Assembly: GCA_965116565.1 (NCBI GenBank) | Contig: OZ220699.1 | Span: 3,782,001-3,846,000 of the forward strand | DNA length: 64,000 nucleotides | Reading direction: 5' to 3' | Origin: Bin87 sp965116565 | GTDB lineage: Bacteria; Chloroflexota; Dehalococcoidia; Lucifugimonadales; UBA3495 | Shown: one piece after another, positions 51,757-60,799 of the stretch | Layout: each line of letters starts with the position of its first letter | Numbering within the stretch: position 1 is the stretch's first letter | The notes under the pieces: model-generated | The model's database searches: none | What the model saw: the letters and a program-made list of their open reading frames with translations, nothing else | What the model was told of the DNA's origin: nothing | Made by a program: the position numbers and the translations under genes

Positions 51757-53669
51757 GCATCCACGAAACCGGCGCTGGACCGGCCCTCCTGGTCGCCGAC
51801 CTGTTCTGCGGTGCGGGCGGGTCATCCACCGGCGCCAAGCGCGCTATCGAGGAGCTGGGCCACTCCATGGAGTTGGTGGCGGTCAACCACTGGAACACCG
51901 CCGTCGCCACCCACCAGGCCAACCATCCCACCGCGCGCCACCTGGTCGAGGACGTGAGCATCGTGGATCCCGAGGCCGTGGTGCCCGAGGGACGCCTTGA
52001 CCTGCTCATGGCCAGTCCGGAATGCACCTACCACAGCCGCGCCAGAGGCGGCAAGCCCATCCACGACCAGGGCCGCATGAACCCCTGGGCGATTCACAAC
52101 TGGCTGACCAGGCTGGACGTGCGGTGCGTCATCATCGAGAACGTGCCGGAGTTCGTGGCGTGGGGACCTCTGGACGCGCACGGCAAGCCCGACAAGGCCC
52201 ACCGGGGCGAGCACTTCCAGGCGTGGTTCCTCACCTTCCTGTCCCTGCGCTACCAGGCACAGTGGCGGATGCTGAACGCGGCCGACTACGGCGACGCCAC
52301 CACGCGCACACGGTTCTTTCTCATCGCCCGCAAGGACGGCGTGCCCGTCGCCTGGCCCGAGCCCACCCACGCCAAGCGCGACGGCACCCTGATGCCCGGC
52401 CGGCTCCCGTGGCGGGGCGCCCGGGAGATCATCAACTGGGACAACCCAGGCAGGTCCATCCTGGACGATCCCAAGTACGTCAGCAAGCCCCTGAGCGAGA
52501 ACACCCGACGCCGCATCGCCCGCGGCCTCGAGCGTTTCGGCGGACCGCTGGCCCCGCTGTACATCCGGCTGCTGGACCTGCCCGACAGCTCCGACGCTGC
52601 GCTCATCGGCAAAAGCGGCCGCAACGGCCACGGCGAGGCGTTCATACTCAACCGCCACGGGGACAACGGCGGCGACCGCGCCCATTCCACCGACGAGCCG
52701 GCGCCCACCGTAACCACCCGCGGCGCGGGCTACCTGGTGCGGCCGGTGGCCGACCGGTTCATCGCCGCCAACCGCACCGACAACTCACCCAGGGGCATCG
52801 ACGAGCCCGTGCCGCCCATCACCACAGCCTACGGCGGCGGCTCGTTCATCGTGGCGGCGGACGCGCTGCCGTTCATGCTGGGGCAGCAGAGCGGCAGCGC
52901 GCCCAGGGACACCGACCGGCCCACGCCCACCATCAGCACGGCGGGCGCCATCTCCCTGGTGCGGCCGTCCATCATCCTGTACTACGGGCAGAGCGACGCC
53001 CAGGCGGTTGACGCGCCGCTGTCGTCCATCACCGCCAACGGCCGCAAGCACGGGCTGGTCAGGCCCACGCTGGTGGAATACTACGGCAACAGCGACGCGG
53101 CCGACGTGGACCAGCCCCTGCCCACGGTTACGGCCAGGGCGAGGCACGGGCTGGCCAACCCGACCCTGATCCAGGTGAACCATGGCAACGGGGCGCAGGG
53201 ACACCCAGGCAACGACCGGCGGGTGAGGTCGCTGGAGGATCCGCTGCCGTCGATCACCACATCGCCAGGGCTGGGCCTGGCGCAACCCTGCATCGTCCCC
53301 AACTTCGGCGAACGCGCCGGTCAGTCGCCGCGGGCGCACGACATCGGCTGTCCCGTGCCGGCCATCACCAGCCGTGGCGCGGGAAACCTGGTGGTCCCGC
53401 GATTGGAACAGGCGGAGAACGACGATGAGGTCAGCGACGCCATCGACCCAAAACGGCTGGTGTTGGTGGACGGCCAGCCGTACCTGCTGGACATAAGGTT
53501 CCGGATGCTGCAGAACGACGAGTTGGCCCGTGCCATGGGATTCGACGACGAGGAGACGCGGTACGAGTTCCACGGCAACGTCGGCGAGGTGACCAAGCAG
53601 ATCGGCAACGTCGTGCCCGTCAACCTGGCCACCGCGCTGGTCACGGCGACCTTGAGCGAATCACAATGA
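51753..53669 (+). CDS. C5-cytosine DNA methyltransferase with an expanded repeat domain
   Basis: The 638-residue protein has motif I DLFCGAGGSSTG, motif IV with catalytic Cys91 in SPECTYHS (phage-type SPEC instead of PPC), ENV motif E129, motif VIII RTRFFLIA, and C-terminal motifs IX-X (ARAMGF; KQIGNVVPVNLA). Residues ~290-560 form about seven repeats of ~35-50 residues, each centred on DEPxPTVTTRG-G. The target recognition region thus seems to be built from tandem modules. It methylates cytosine in a sequence not deducible here. ATGA overlap with the ParB gene and with the next small gene. Confidence 0.88.
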   Translation: MSIHETGAGPALLVADLFCGAGGSSTGAKRAIEELGHSMELVAVNHWNTAVATHQANHPTARHLVEDVSIVDPEAVVPEGRLDLLMASPECTYHSRARGGKPIHDQGRMNPWAIHNWLTRLDVRCVIIENVPEFVAWGPLDAHGKPDKAHRGEHFQAWFLTFLSLRYQAQWRMLNAADYGDATTRTRFFLIARKDGVPVAWPEPTHAKRDGTLMPGRLPWRGAREIINWDNPGRSILDDPKYVSKPLSENTRRRIARGLERFGGPLAPLYIRLLDLPDSSDAALIGKSGRNGHGEAFILNRHGDNGGDRAHSTDEPAPTVTTRGAGYLVRPVADRFIAANRTDNSPRGIDEPVPPITTAYGGGSFIVAADALPFMLGQQSGSAPRDTDRPTPTISTAGAISLVRPSIILYYGQSDAQAVDAPLSSITANGRKHGLVRPTLVEYYGNSDAADVDQPLPTVTARARHGLANPTLIQVNHGNGAQGHPGNDRRVRSLEDPLPSITTSPGLGLAQPCIVPNFGERAGQSPRAHDIGCPVPAITSRGAGNLVVPRLEQAENDDEVSDAIDPKRLVLVDGQPYLLDIRFRMLQNDELARAMGFDDEETRYEFHGNVGEVTKQIGNVVPVNLATALVTATLSESQ

Positions 53670-53842
53670 ACAGCAATACCGCCTGGTACGTCGCCGTCGT
53701 GATGGCCTGCCGGTTCATCACTTTCTACTCGCTGCCCGACGTCATGACGTCCCCGGTCAGGCTAACGATGATGGTGCTGGTGCAGATCGGTGTTGGTGTC
53801 GTGCTGAAAGGCGTAGAAAAGGACCTGAACGATGACTTCTGA
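53666..53842 (+). CDS. Small membrane protein (58 residues)
   Basis: The frame MNSNTAWYVAVVMACRFITF... has two hydrophobic segments, the second around LTMMVLVQIGVGVVL. Start and stop overlap the neighbouring genes (ATGA at 53666, and 53832). Unknown. Confidence 0.45.
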   Translation: MNSNTAWYVAVVMACRFITFYSLPDVMTSPVRLTMMVLVQIGVGVVLKGVEKDLNDDF

Positions 53843-53979
53843 TATGCAACCCATCGAACCCTGGTGCCAGCTTCAACGCAGCAACAATCCCGCGGCACGA
53901 GTCCAGTTCCCGACGTGCGGGGCCGCGCCCGGGTGGCGGTGCTCAGTAAGATCCGTGTGTGAACTAGGGCGTGTTCACA

Positions 53980-54360
53980 CTACAGCAGTGCGTCGATGAT
54001 GAGTGCGAAAGAGATGAACCCCAGGAAGAGCACGTCCAGCTTCTCAAAGCGAGAGAATATGCGGCGAAATCCCTTCAACCGGCGGAACAACCTTTCAATC
54101 TCGTTCCGCCGCTTGTACATCTCCCGGTCATAGGCCCAAGGCTCCACACGGGTGCTCAACGGTGGAACCACCGGCACAAACCCCAAGGCCAGGGCCAGTT
54201 GGCGGGTCTCATTGCCCTCGTAGGCTCGGTCCATCAACAGGAACGGTCCCGAGCACTGCGGTCCCAGACGGGTCAGCAACTTGCGCCCTTCCGGCGCATC
54301 ATGGGCCTGCCCTGGGGAGAGCGAGAACGTTATGGCAGTTCGAGCATCCGCGGCAACCAT
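53980..54360 (-). CDS. IS427-like transposase, second frame
   Basis: It contains the second catalytic Asp in LLMDRAYEGNE and the Glu in NEIERLFRRLKGFRRI. It is probably made as a fusion with the first frame by -1 frameshifting at the A7 run; the ATG at 54360 is likely not used alone. The last ~13 codons overlap the left inverted end. Confidence 0.85.
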   Translation of the reverse strand: MVAADARTAITFSLSPGQAHDAPEGRKLLTRLGPQCSGPFLLMDRAYEGNETRQLALALGFVPVVPPLSTRVEPWAYDREMYKRRNEIERLFRRLKGFRRIFSRFEKLDVLFLGFISFALIIDALL

Positions 54361-54737
54361 ATGAACCTTGGTGGTCCAACCCCCTCGGGACTTTCCGATG
54401 GACTGGGGTCCGTTTTTTTGAGGGCGCCAGTGCCGTCCGGATGGACCTTGACCATGGTGCTGTCCAGGGCTACCGCTTCAAGCTTGACGCGCACGATCTG
54501 TTCCCGCTGCAGGTGTTCAAACACCCGGTCCAGCACTCCATTCTTGGACCAGCGGTTCATCCTGGTGTAGACGGTATGCCAGTTGCCGAAGCGGGGCGGC
54601 AGGCCCCGCCACTTGCAGCCGTGCTCGGCCACGTACAGGATGGCGTTGATCACCTGCAGGTTGGACAGCTTGACGTTGCCGCGCTGGACCGGAAGGACTG
54701 GCGCGATGCGTTCATACTGGGCTGGTGTAATCTCCAT
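54330..54737 (-). CDS. IS427-like transposase, first frame
   Basis: The product begins MEITPAQYERIAPVLPVQRG and has the N-terminal DUF4096-like region and the first catalytic Asp in VALDSTMVKVH. At a run of seven A's (54413-54419, minus strand) a -1 slip leads to KNGPQSIGKSRGG, the standard sequence of the family. Confidence 0.85.
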   Translation of the reverse strand: MEITPAQYERIAPVLPVQRGNVKLSNLQVINAILYVAEHGCKWRGLPPRFGNWHTVYTRMNRWSKNGVLDRVFEHLQREQIVRVKLEAVALDSTMVKVHPDGTGALKKTDPSPSESPEGVGPPRFIWLPRMLELP

Positions 54738-54880
54738 GCGGAGAGGATAGCATCCCCGCACAGTTAGTGTGAACACGCCCTAACCCCTCGCGGCCCCGAG
54801 AAGCGGTTTTGATCAACTGTGTTTCGCCTAGTACCATCAACGTTAGGCACGACCTGCCACCTCCATCCGAGAGTCGATCC

Positions 54881-55123
54881 ATGATACATACCGAACTGGC
54901 GATCCATATTCTGGGCAAGCACCAACACGTAGAGATCAGCGACGTTCCAGCCGTGCCCGATGTCGGTGAAACCATCCTGCTGAACGTCGAAATGGACGAT
55001 GCTGTCTTGAACGGCAGATTCACGGTCCTTTCTCGCCAATGGGTGTATCTGTTTAGACGACGACGAGAACCTCCAGAAATCTTGAGGTGCGAATTAGAGG
55101 TCGTGGAGGTCGCGCCAGGTTAG
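54881..55123 (+). CDS. Small soluble protein (80 residues)
   Basis: It begins MIHTELAIHILGKHQHVEIS and alternates strands like a small beta-barrel. Not recognised. It lies downstream of the IS in the same plus-strand operon. Confidence 0.5.
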   Translation: MIHTELAIHILGKHQHVEISDVPAVPDVGETILLNVEMDDAVLNGRFTVLSRQWVYLFRRRREPPEILRCELEVVEVAPG

Positions 55124-55221
55124 CGAAAGGAATCTGCAAACGGCTGGAGCCCAGCGCAACCTCAACAAGGCCCGGGTTCGCAGCGCTGCGGCCGTTGTCA
55201 ACAGCCACAGGAGTTGATGCT

Positions 55222-55692
55222 ATGCCCTACGCCGCACAGACCAAGGTTCCCATCTCCAGGACCAAGACAGACATTGAGGAGTTGCTGGGAAAGCACGGTG
55301 CCCTCGGATTCGCCTATGCAACCGAGAGCGACCGCGCGCTCATAGCGTTCAACATGGCGGGGCGACGCGTGCAGATCATGCTGGTGATGCCGTCGGTGGA
55401 CGATTTCGCCAGGACGCCGCGGAACGCCCGGCGTTCGGCAGCCGCGCAGCAGTCAGCGTGGGAACAGGCCTGCCGCCAGCGGTGGCGGGCCCTGCTGCTG
55501 ATCATTCGGGCCAAGCTGGAGGCGGTGGAATCCGGCATCACCACGTTGGAGAGCGAGTTCCTGGCCAACCTGGTTTTACCCGACGGCGGCACGGTGGGAG
55601 ATTGGTTGGCGCCACAGATTGACCAGGCGTACGCGACGGGCAGAATGCCGCCGATGCTTAAATCTGGTACATCCTCGAAGGGTATTGAATAG
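55222..55692 (+). CDS. Phage/plasmid accessory protein of ~156 residues
   Basis: It begins MPYAAQTKVPISRTKTDIEE and has LGFAYATESDRALIAFNMAGRR, then QACRQRWRALLLIIRAKLEA. I recall this family in many phage and integrated-element replication regions, without a known function. AGGAG precedes the ATG. It is the last plus-strand gene of the element. Confidence 0.6.
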   Translation: MPYAAQTKVPISRTKTDIEELLGKHGALGFAYATESDRALIAFNMAGRRVQIMLVMPSVDDFARTPRNARRSAAAQQSAWEQACRQRWRALLLIIRAKLEAVESGITTLESEFLANLVLPDGGTVGDWLAPQIDQAYATGRMPPMLKSGTSSKGIE

Positions 55693-55720
55693 TTGCAGGT
55701 GTGCGGCATGGAGCGCGTAG

Positions 55721-57268
55721 TTAGTTGATTGAATCGCGGACTCTGTCGAAAATCGATCCAATGTGTTCGATCATAGGGGCAAGCCAACTTGGAGTGGGGA
55801 TTTGGGTGCCAACCATGATAAGGCTCAGCAGCGTTAGCGCAACTACAAACCGCGTCAGCCTTGTTATGGCTTTCTGAAGCCGTACATCCTCTGTGGCGGC
55901 TCTTACCGTTCCCAATTGCGCAAGTTGGTCCATCACGGATTGGTTGGTGATACCAAGCCACTGCGCCCGTTCGCTGATCGAATTGAGCAGCATATCCAAA
56001 AGCGTGTCGTTGCCGGGGTATAGCTGCGGTTGGCATGGCCGGAACCGCCCTCCATCATGAATTGGCCTGCGACGCAACTTTTTGGCTTCAGTTAGGTCAG
56101 ATGCGACCGCGGCGACGTCAGTCAGATTGGCAATATGGCTACCCACAATCTCCAAGGCTTTCGACACGTTGGTCGTGTTACCGACCCTTCCGGCTCCTGA
56201 ATTCCGGACTCTGTTGATTCGTTCTGTGTACCCGCTCAATAGAGGCCAGAGCGCCCAACAGTCCAAGAAATCGGGAATCATGTGGGAAACGAAATTTACT
56301 CGCGCGTGCCTTGGCTCCTTACCGTACATTTCGAATTCGCCTGTCGGCCAATTTTGTTCGTTAATTGCGAGAACCGCATGGTGTCGCGGGCCGTTTCGTG
56401 AGCCAGCATCGACCGCAAACCTAAGGCCGGATATCTGAGTGTGTGCCCACGCTGCCCAGTTTCGGTGAACCCCAAGTATGCTCATATATCGTTCGTCTGG
56501 ATTATTGAACTGTTCGGTTGGGCCGAAAGGGTCCCCTTTCCTTAGAGTAAAAAACTCGCAAGTGGGCAATTGCCCTCCCAATAATCCTTCGGAGAAGACG
56601 CCTGGCATATATTCTCGAAACCATGATGCGGCGCGCTGGGACATCTGGGTGCGGAGCGTTTCGACGGCGTTTTTCTTTTGTGTTTCAGGTTCGAAATACG
56701 AAGCTCCCCCGCGGAATGGTACCGTGTAGGTCTCCCGGTCCACGCGAAGTAGATCGTCGAAGCACGTTGCGAATTCGTTGTCAAATACGAAGCACACTGT
56801 GACGCTGATGATTGACGGTGAAACGGATGACATCCTCCCCTTCGCGTAAGCCACCCCCTCCGGAAGTTCCATGTAACGGTCGAGGGACAGGAACAACGGG
56901 GCGCTTCCCTTGGGTTGCCATAATCCTAGGTCCAACCAAGAAGCGGCGAACGGGCTCCTCACGGTGTTGTCTAACCAGGCAGCGACCGTCGTACGCTGCG
57001 GGGAAGACGTTCGAGAAGCGTTATCCAAGTTGATTGCAGATTTCGCTAGATCGTCCATGTGAGCTGGCGTGTAGAACTCAACGGCCCACATGCAGCATAG
57101 GTCCACGTATTCGTCGTCTGGCGGTGTAGTAGCGGAATTCTCTGCATGATCTCTTTCACGCGTCAGAGCCAGCATGTCTTCCGAGTTCGACGCATGCCCC
57201 TTACGCCACGGAAACCCCAGCTTATTTGTAAGGTTGACCAAAGTTTTATCGATGAGTTCGGGTTTCAT
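55721..57268 (-). CDS. Unrecognised 515-residue protein with C-terminal membrane helix
   Basis: A long intact frame, lower in GC than the element's other genes, with an acidic soluble body and one hydrophobic segment near the end (VVALTLLSLIMVGTQI). No catalytic motif is recognised. It lies between the phage-type operon and the broken recombinase, on the opposite strand, a usual place for cargo such as defence genes. That role is only a guess from position. Confidence 0.55.
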   Translation of the reverse strand: MKPELIDKTLVNLTNKLGFPWRKGHASNSEDMLALTRERDHAENSATTPPDDEYVDLCCMWAVEFYTPAHMDDLAKSAINLDNASRTSSPQRTTVAAWLDNTVRSPFAASWLDLGLWQPKGSAPLFLSLDRYMELPEGVAYAKGRMSSVSPSIISVTVCFVFDNEFATCFDDLLRVDRETYTVPFRGGASYFEPETQKKNAVETLRTQMSQRAASWFREYMPGVFSEGLLGGQLPTCEFFTLRKGDPFGPTEQFNNPDERYMSILGVHRNWAAWAHTQISGLRFAVDAGSRNGPRHHAVLAINEQNWPTGEFEMYGKEPRHARVNFVSHMIPDFLDCWALWPLLSGYTERINRVRNSGAGRVGNTTNVSKALEIVGSHIANLTDVAAVASDLTEAKKLRRRPIHDGGRFRPCQPQLYPGNDTLLDMLLNSISERAQWLGITNQSVMDQLAQLGTVRAATEDVRLQKAITRLTRFVVALTLLSLIMVGTQIPTPSWLAPMIEHIGSIFDRVRDSIN

Positions 57269-57340
57269 TTTTCAATCACCCATCAGAGGTCGGTATTGTC
57301 AACTGCGCTGCCCTGAGAAAGGACAGCTTACCTACAATCG

Positions 57341-57910
57341 TTATGGCACGTCGCTAACGTCTCCCAGCGTGTCCGGCGCCAGCACCAGGTAGGTGTTGAG
57401 CGTCACGGTGGGGCTTCTATGGCCCAATCAAACAGAAACGGCGTTGACGTTCAGGCCGGACTGCAGCCAATGCCGGGCGCAACTGTGGCGCAAACTGTGG
57501 CTGGCGGGTCGCTTCACGCCGGTTCCCGTAGCGGCCGCCTGAAGACCGGCATTGGCGATCCCGTCAGCGATCCAGCGGGCCGCGGTCCTCGGCGAAAGTG
57601 GCTTGCCGCCACGACCGGTGAAGACCTTGTCGCCTGGGCTTCGATTGGGAACTGAGCGGAAGGCGTCCACGAGCTCTGGGTGCGCCGGAACCACGCGGTA
57701 CTTGCCGCCCTTCCCGTTGCGGACCGTCAACGATGGCTGAGCGCTGGCGAATTGCAGATCGCGCCACTCTAGGTTGAGGGCTTCGGCCTGGCGAAGGGCG
57801 GTGCGCCAGAGCAGCAACCCGAGCAGCCATGGTTGTCCGGGCGGCAAGGCGTCCAAGATCATCTTCACTTGGTCAGGGGTCCAGTAGTGGGGGAGCCCTC
57901 GTGTGGCCAT
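57341..57910 (-). pseudogene. Tyrosine recombinase (phage integrase family), broken by a nonsense codon
   Basis: The catalytic domain is recognisable: Arg I in LLWRTALRQAEAL, HSLRHSCARHWL (His-x2-Arg), then NAVSV-stop-LGHRSP and NTYLVLA with the nucleophile Tyr. The stop TGA at 57428-57430 takes the place of the Trp that normally precedes LGH. Beyond it the frame stays open to TAA at 57341-57343. The N-terminal core-binding domain is absent or upstream and lost. As it stands the enzyme would lack its nucleophile. It probably once mobilised this element. Confidence 0.8.
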
Positions 57911-57924
57911 GGCCCGAGTTTAAC

Positions 57925-57953
57925 ATGGCAGACTTCCGTTCAAACTCTGCCAA
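57925..57953. repeat. Imperfect member of the palindrome family
   Basis: ATGGCAGACTT...CTCTGCCAAT: TGGCAGA/TCTGCCA arms with mismatches. It lies 15 bases upstream of the recombinase frame. Confidence 0.6.
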
Positions 57954-58084
57954 TCGGCTCTCGGCGGCCAACCGAAAGACCAACCCGATGCGCCGCCGGA
58001 ACGATGGTGAAACTGGGCAACACCCAACGGTGGCCGGTATCGCCCGGGCCAACATTTCCCGGACCGGTGGTCACACAAAGGCGG

Positions 58085-58909
58085 TTAGGGGTTGGGCGAT
58101 GGTCCTCCGAAATCGATAAATGCACCGGGGTCTTCCTCATCGTTGACCCTTATGTGTACTGCCACCTGAGCGGTGCCGTCAGGGTCGTATCCCAGCACTT
58201 CGATCACAGACTCGCTTGGCACGGTGCCCGGTGGTAGTCCCTTGATAGCGGCACCCCGAATTTTGGTTACCACTGCGTCCTGTGGAGGTGCATTCGGCTG
58301 CGAAGCGTGGATAATCCCGTTGGCGTACCTTTTCGGTTCGGCTACGCTGGCGAACGTAAACAGGTCGGGGTCGGCTTTGTTTTTGGCCCTCGGATTGGGA
58401 ACGTACAGATGGTCGCTCCAGGTCGAATGTAGGATCCCAGAACAATGTTCGTATTTGCCAAATAGCCCATGAGCGTCGTCAGTACCGTCCCACAAGTTGC
58501 ACCACTTCCCGGCTCGGAATCGCCAAGCCCCAAAAGCCACGTCCATGATGGAACTGTCGTACATAGAGCAGTCTCGGTTTTCTATGGCGACGACTAGCGG
58601 AAGGCTTCCGGTCCAATCCATCGAATATTTTTTTAATTTCTGTTCGATCGAATGGTACAAACGGCAGTTGAGTTCGTTCGGTTCAGTGCTACCGAAAATG
58701 TGGTCAGCGTGCCGGCAACTGATCCCGCGTTCCAAGGTAGTGCATTCGATTACGGTCTTATGTCCGAGTAAATTGGTCGCGAGCAAATCAGGCGTTTTCC
58801 CACCGATGTTCGGCTCGCGTTTTATCAATGCCGACTGACTTACCAGTCTGGTCAAGGTGTTTTCGTACCGCAACCCGTTGTCTAGCACATTGTCGTCCCA
58901 GTTCCGCAT
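58085..58909 (-). CDS. Unrecognised protein with a nuclease-like motif (274 residues)
   Basis: Near residue 38 it reads GGKTPDLLATN and 14 residues after that Asp TVIECTTLERG. This resembles the PD...ExK arrangement of restriction-like nucleases, but the lysine is replaced by Thr. The rest has no known motif. AT-richer than the core genes. The start ATG at 58909 begins MRNWDDNVLDNGLRYE. A degenerate nuclease or an unrelated fold are both possible. Confidence 0.5.
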   Translation of the reverse strand: MRNWDDNVLDNGLRYENTLTRLVSQSALIKREPNIGGKTPDLLATNLLGHKTVIECTTLERGISCRHADHIFGSTEPNELNCRLYHSIEQKLKKYSMDWTGSLPLVVAIENRDCSMYDSSIMDVAFGAWRFRAGKWCNLWDGTDDAHGLFGKYEHCSGILHSTWSDHLYVPNPRAKNKADPDLFTFASVAEPKRYANGIIHASQPNAPPQDAVVTKIRGAAIKGLPPGTVPSESVIEVLGYDPDGTAQVAVHIRVNDEEDPGAFIDFGGPSPNP

Positions 58910-59086
58910 GATTCCACTATACTCCGCTGAAGGGTCTACCGCGACCGATCTCCAGATCCCTGCCTACGACGTCTTTTCTATTTGGGTAGGGTTTCACAAG
59001 CAGCAGTTGCTTTCGGCACCGAGTGGTAACATGTCTCAATGGCCGAGTTTATACCAAGTTGGTCATTCTGTTCCGGGTGGTTGAGT

Positions 59087-60262
59087 TCAGGGTCGTTTGG
59101 ACAATAAGACCTCCAGCTGATCGCTCAACCCTGATGCTAACCGAGACGCCCAGCGGGAACGTTTCATCGGGTGGTAAGACGCTGACATCTGACGATCTAT
59201 CTGCGGCGCGATTGTTTCGGCTTCCTTGTGCGCACGAAGAAATGCCTCTCCCGTTTCTTTCTGCAAAGCATTCACGATTATCAACGCGACTGCCTGATCG
59301 ATCGACGGGTTTAAACTCACCAAAGAAGCGGTGATATGAGTTAGCGACAATGCTACGCCATGCCCTGGGTCCGCCAACCCTAGAGTGCTCGGTCCAGTGA
59401 GCAAGACCTCGCCTCGGTGGACATCTGCCAAACCCAGTTTGAAGAACGCTGCGTGTGCGTTTGGATGAACGTTGTGGTTAGCCATTTGGTAGTATGGCCG
59501 CAAGTGGTCCAACCCTACAACTTCCTCGATGTCCACGAACGTCGGCCGATTTTTTCCTAAGGCGGACGAGGCCCACCCGTAATCGAAACCGAAGGATTCG
59601 CCATACTTGCCAACCAGTGAGTGGTACCGCTCGTCCAAAACGTCGATTTCGGCTTGAGTGAGCGGGTCGAGTTCAGCCTGAATCTCGTGCGCCTTGTACG
59701 CCCGCGCTAATTTTCGTTGCTGGACTACGCCGTGGCTCAAATACCGTTCAGCCACATCCTCACCGTGTTCGCTGATGAAACTGGCGACTACTGCTAACTC
59801 ATGAAGGGACCTCCAACGTGCATGAGCATCGTCGGCGAATCCCGAACGTAACAAGGCTAGTATCGCCCGTGACATTTGGCATCCTCTCGCGTGGATAGCC
59901 GCCAAAGCATCGAGAGCGTGGTTGCGAACATTTCCGTGATCCTCAGTTGGCACGATGCTTTCGATCGTCCCAATCCCGACTTCTTCCGCTATTTCGACGG
60001 TCAACTGGAGCAACTGGAGAGGCCTTGCCCAGTGTTTGGCCAGCTCACGTTCGAATCTTTCCCTTTGCCGTCGCCGTCGCTTCAACTCGCGCTTGGCATC
60101 CTTTTTGATCTGGGTTGCGACCACGTCCGCGGCAATTTCAGCAAACTTGGGGAGGATCTCGCTCGTTAATCTGGCCAGATCTTCCCCATTGGGCTTAACA
60201 TCCCCCTGTTCTATCGCTGTGGCGATAACAGTTTCTGTCAGCAATTTTTCGAGTGGTCGCAT
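59087..60262 (-). CDS. DUF5677-type helical protein
   Basis: The 391-residue protein has the pattern of DUF5677: RGCQMSRAILALLRSGFADDAHARWRSLHELAVVA, then Y.RLARAYKAHE and YYQMANHNVHPNA. The N-terminus holds a strongly basic coiled segment (RELKRRRRQRERF). Members are found in accessory regions and may be HEPN-related; activity is unknown. A palindrome lies 15 bases upstream of the ATG. Confidence 0.65.
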   Translation of the reverse strand: MRPLEKLLTETVIATAIEQGDVKPNGEDLARLTSEILPKFAEIAADVVATQIKKDAKRELKRRRRQRERFERELAKHWARPLQLLQLTVEIAEEVGIGTIESIVPTEDHGNVRNHALDALAAIHARGCQMSRAILALLRSGFADDAHARWRSLHELAVVASFISEHGEDVAERYLSHGVVQQRKLARAYKAHEIQAELDPLTQAEIDVLDERYHSLVGKYGESFGFDYGWASSALGKNRPTFVDIEEVVGLDHLRPYYQMANHNVHPNAHAAFFKLGLADVHRGEVLLTGPSTLGLADPGHGVALSLTHITASLVSLNPSIDQAVALIIVNALQKETGEAFLRAHKEAETIAPQIDRQMSASYHPMKRSRWASRLASGLSDQLEVLLSKRP

Positions 60263-60276
60263 AGCTATATTCTACA

Positions 60277-60401
60277 ATGGCAGACTTTGACCGAAAGTCT
60301 GCCATTTTCCTTCCCTTTCGGCGGACCTCGGCAGCTGTGTTACGCACGGCGCCGGTCCGGATCGGACTTGGAATGGCAGAGTTGCTAATGAACTCTGCCA
60401 T
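60277..60401. repeat. Two palindromic elements in a gene-free region
   Basis: 60277-60305: perfect 12-base arms ATGGCAGACTTT around GACCG. 60373-60401: perfect 11-base arms, the exact complement of 7832-7860. The whole gap 60263-60799 has no convincing gene. Confidence 0.75.
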
Positions 60402-60799
60402 TCGACCGTGGACCGATAAGCGGACCCAACGACATCACCCAACATTCCAGCCCAGCCGGCGCGTTGGCGGCACCTCGCGGCAAATTGTGACCTCAGAAAC
60501 GGTTGGATCAGCGCTCAGTTGGCGGAAATCGCATTGCGATGGGCCCGGAGTTGTACGTCGGCGCAATAACACTTATCTGTTTTTAGCCTTCAACTCACTT
60601 CTGGACGGGATCCCGCTCCCGGTCAAGGTAGCGATGATGATGGTTCCAGAGAACGTGGCGAGATTGATGCGCCACGTTATTCTTGGGGCTCTGGTCAGTA
60701 CTTCGCCTTCGGCCCGTCTGCCGCCCGCGCACGGGTGCGTGTACGACGATCCCGTCGTGGCGGCTTGTCTTGGATAGCCGCCGGTCGTACACTCAAAGA

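Larger units (their letters stand above)
53967..54780. mobile_element. IS5-family element (IS427-like), 814 bases
   Basis: Inverted ends GGGCGTGTTCACACTA (53967-53982) and its exact complement (54765-54780) are flanked by TA on both sides, the target duplication of the IS427 group. It carries a two-frame transposase on the minus strand. Both ends and the frameshift site are intact, so it may be active. Confidence 0.9.
53832..54812 (+). pseudogene. Small Cys-containing gene interrupted by the IS element
   Basis: The frame MTSDMQPIEPWCQLQRSN... runs to CEL at 53966, where the insertion begins. Removing the IS and one TA copy, the frame continues TPRGPEKRF to TGA at 54810-54812, giving a product of ~54 residues. 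It has PTCGAAPGWRC, like the phage-type zinc fingers nearby. The neat restoration supports the IS boundaries. Confidence 0.7.

Noticed and set aside
34980..57910. Reassignment of TGA to an amino acid, because TGA occurs inside DUF3179 and integrase frames
   Set aside because: Many intact genes in the window end in TGA (e.g. 2328, 20147, 53669) with overlapping starts downstream, and the two internal TGAs replace different residues (Cys and Trp).
41116..58085. Attachment-site duplication of the tRNA-Ser 3' end at the right edge of the element
   Set aside because: I looked for the T-arm/acceptor sequence near the recombinase and found no second copy; the element's exact edges stay undefined.
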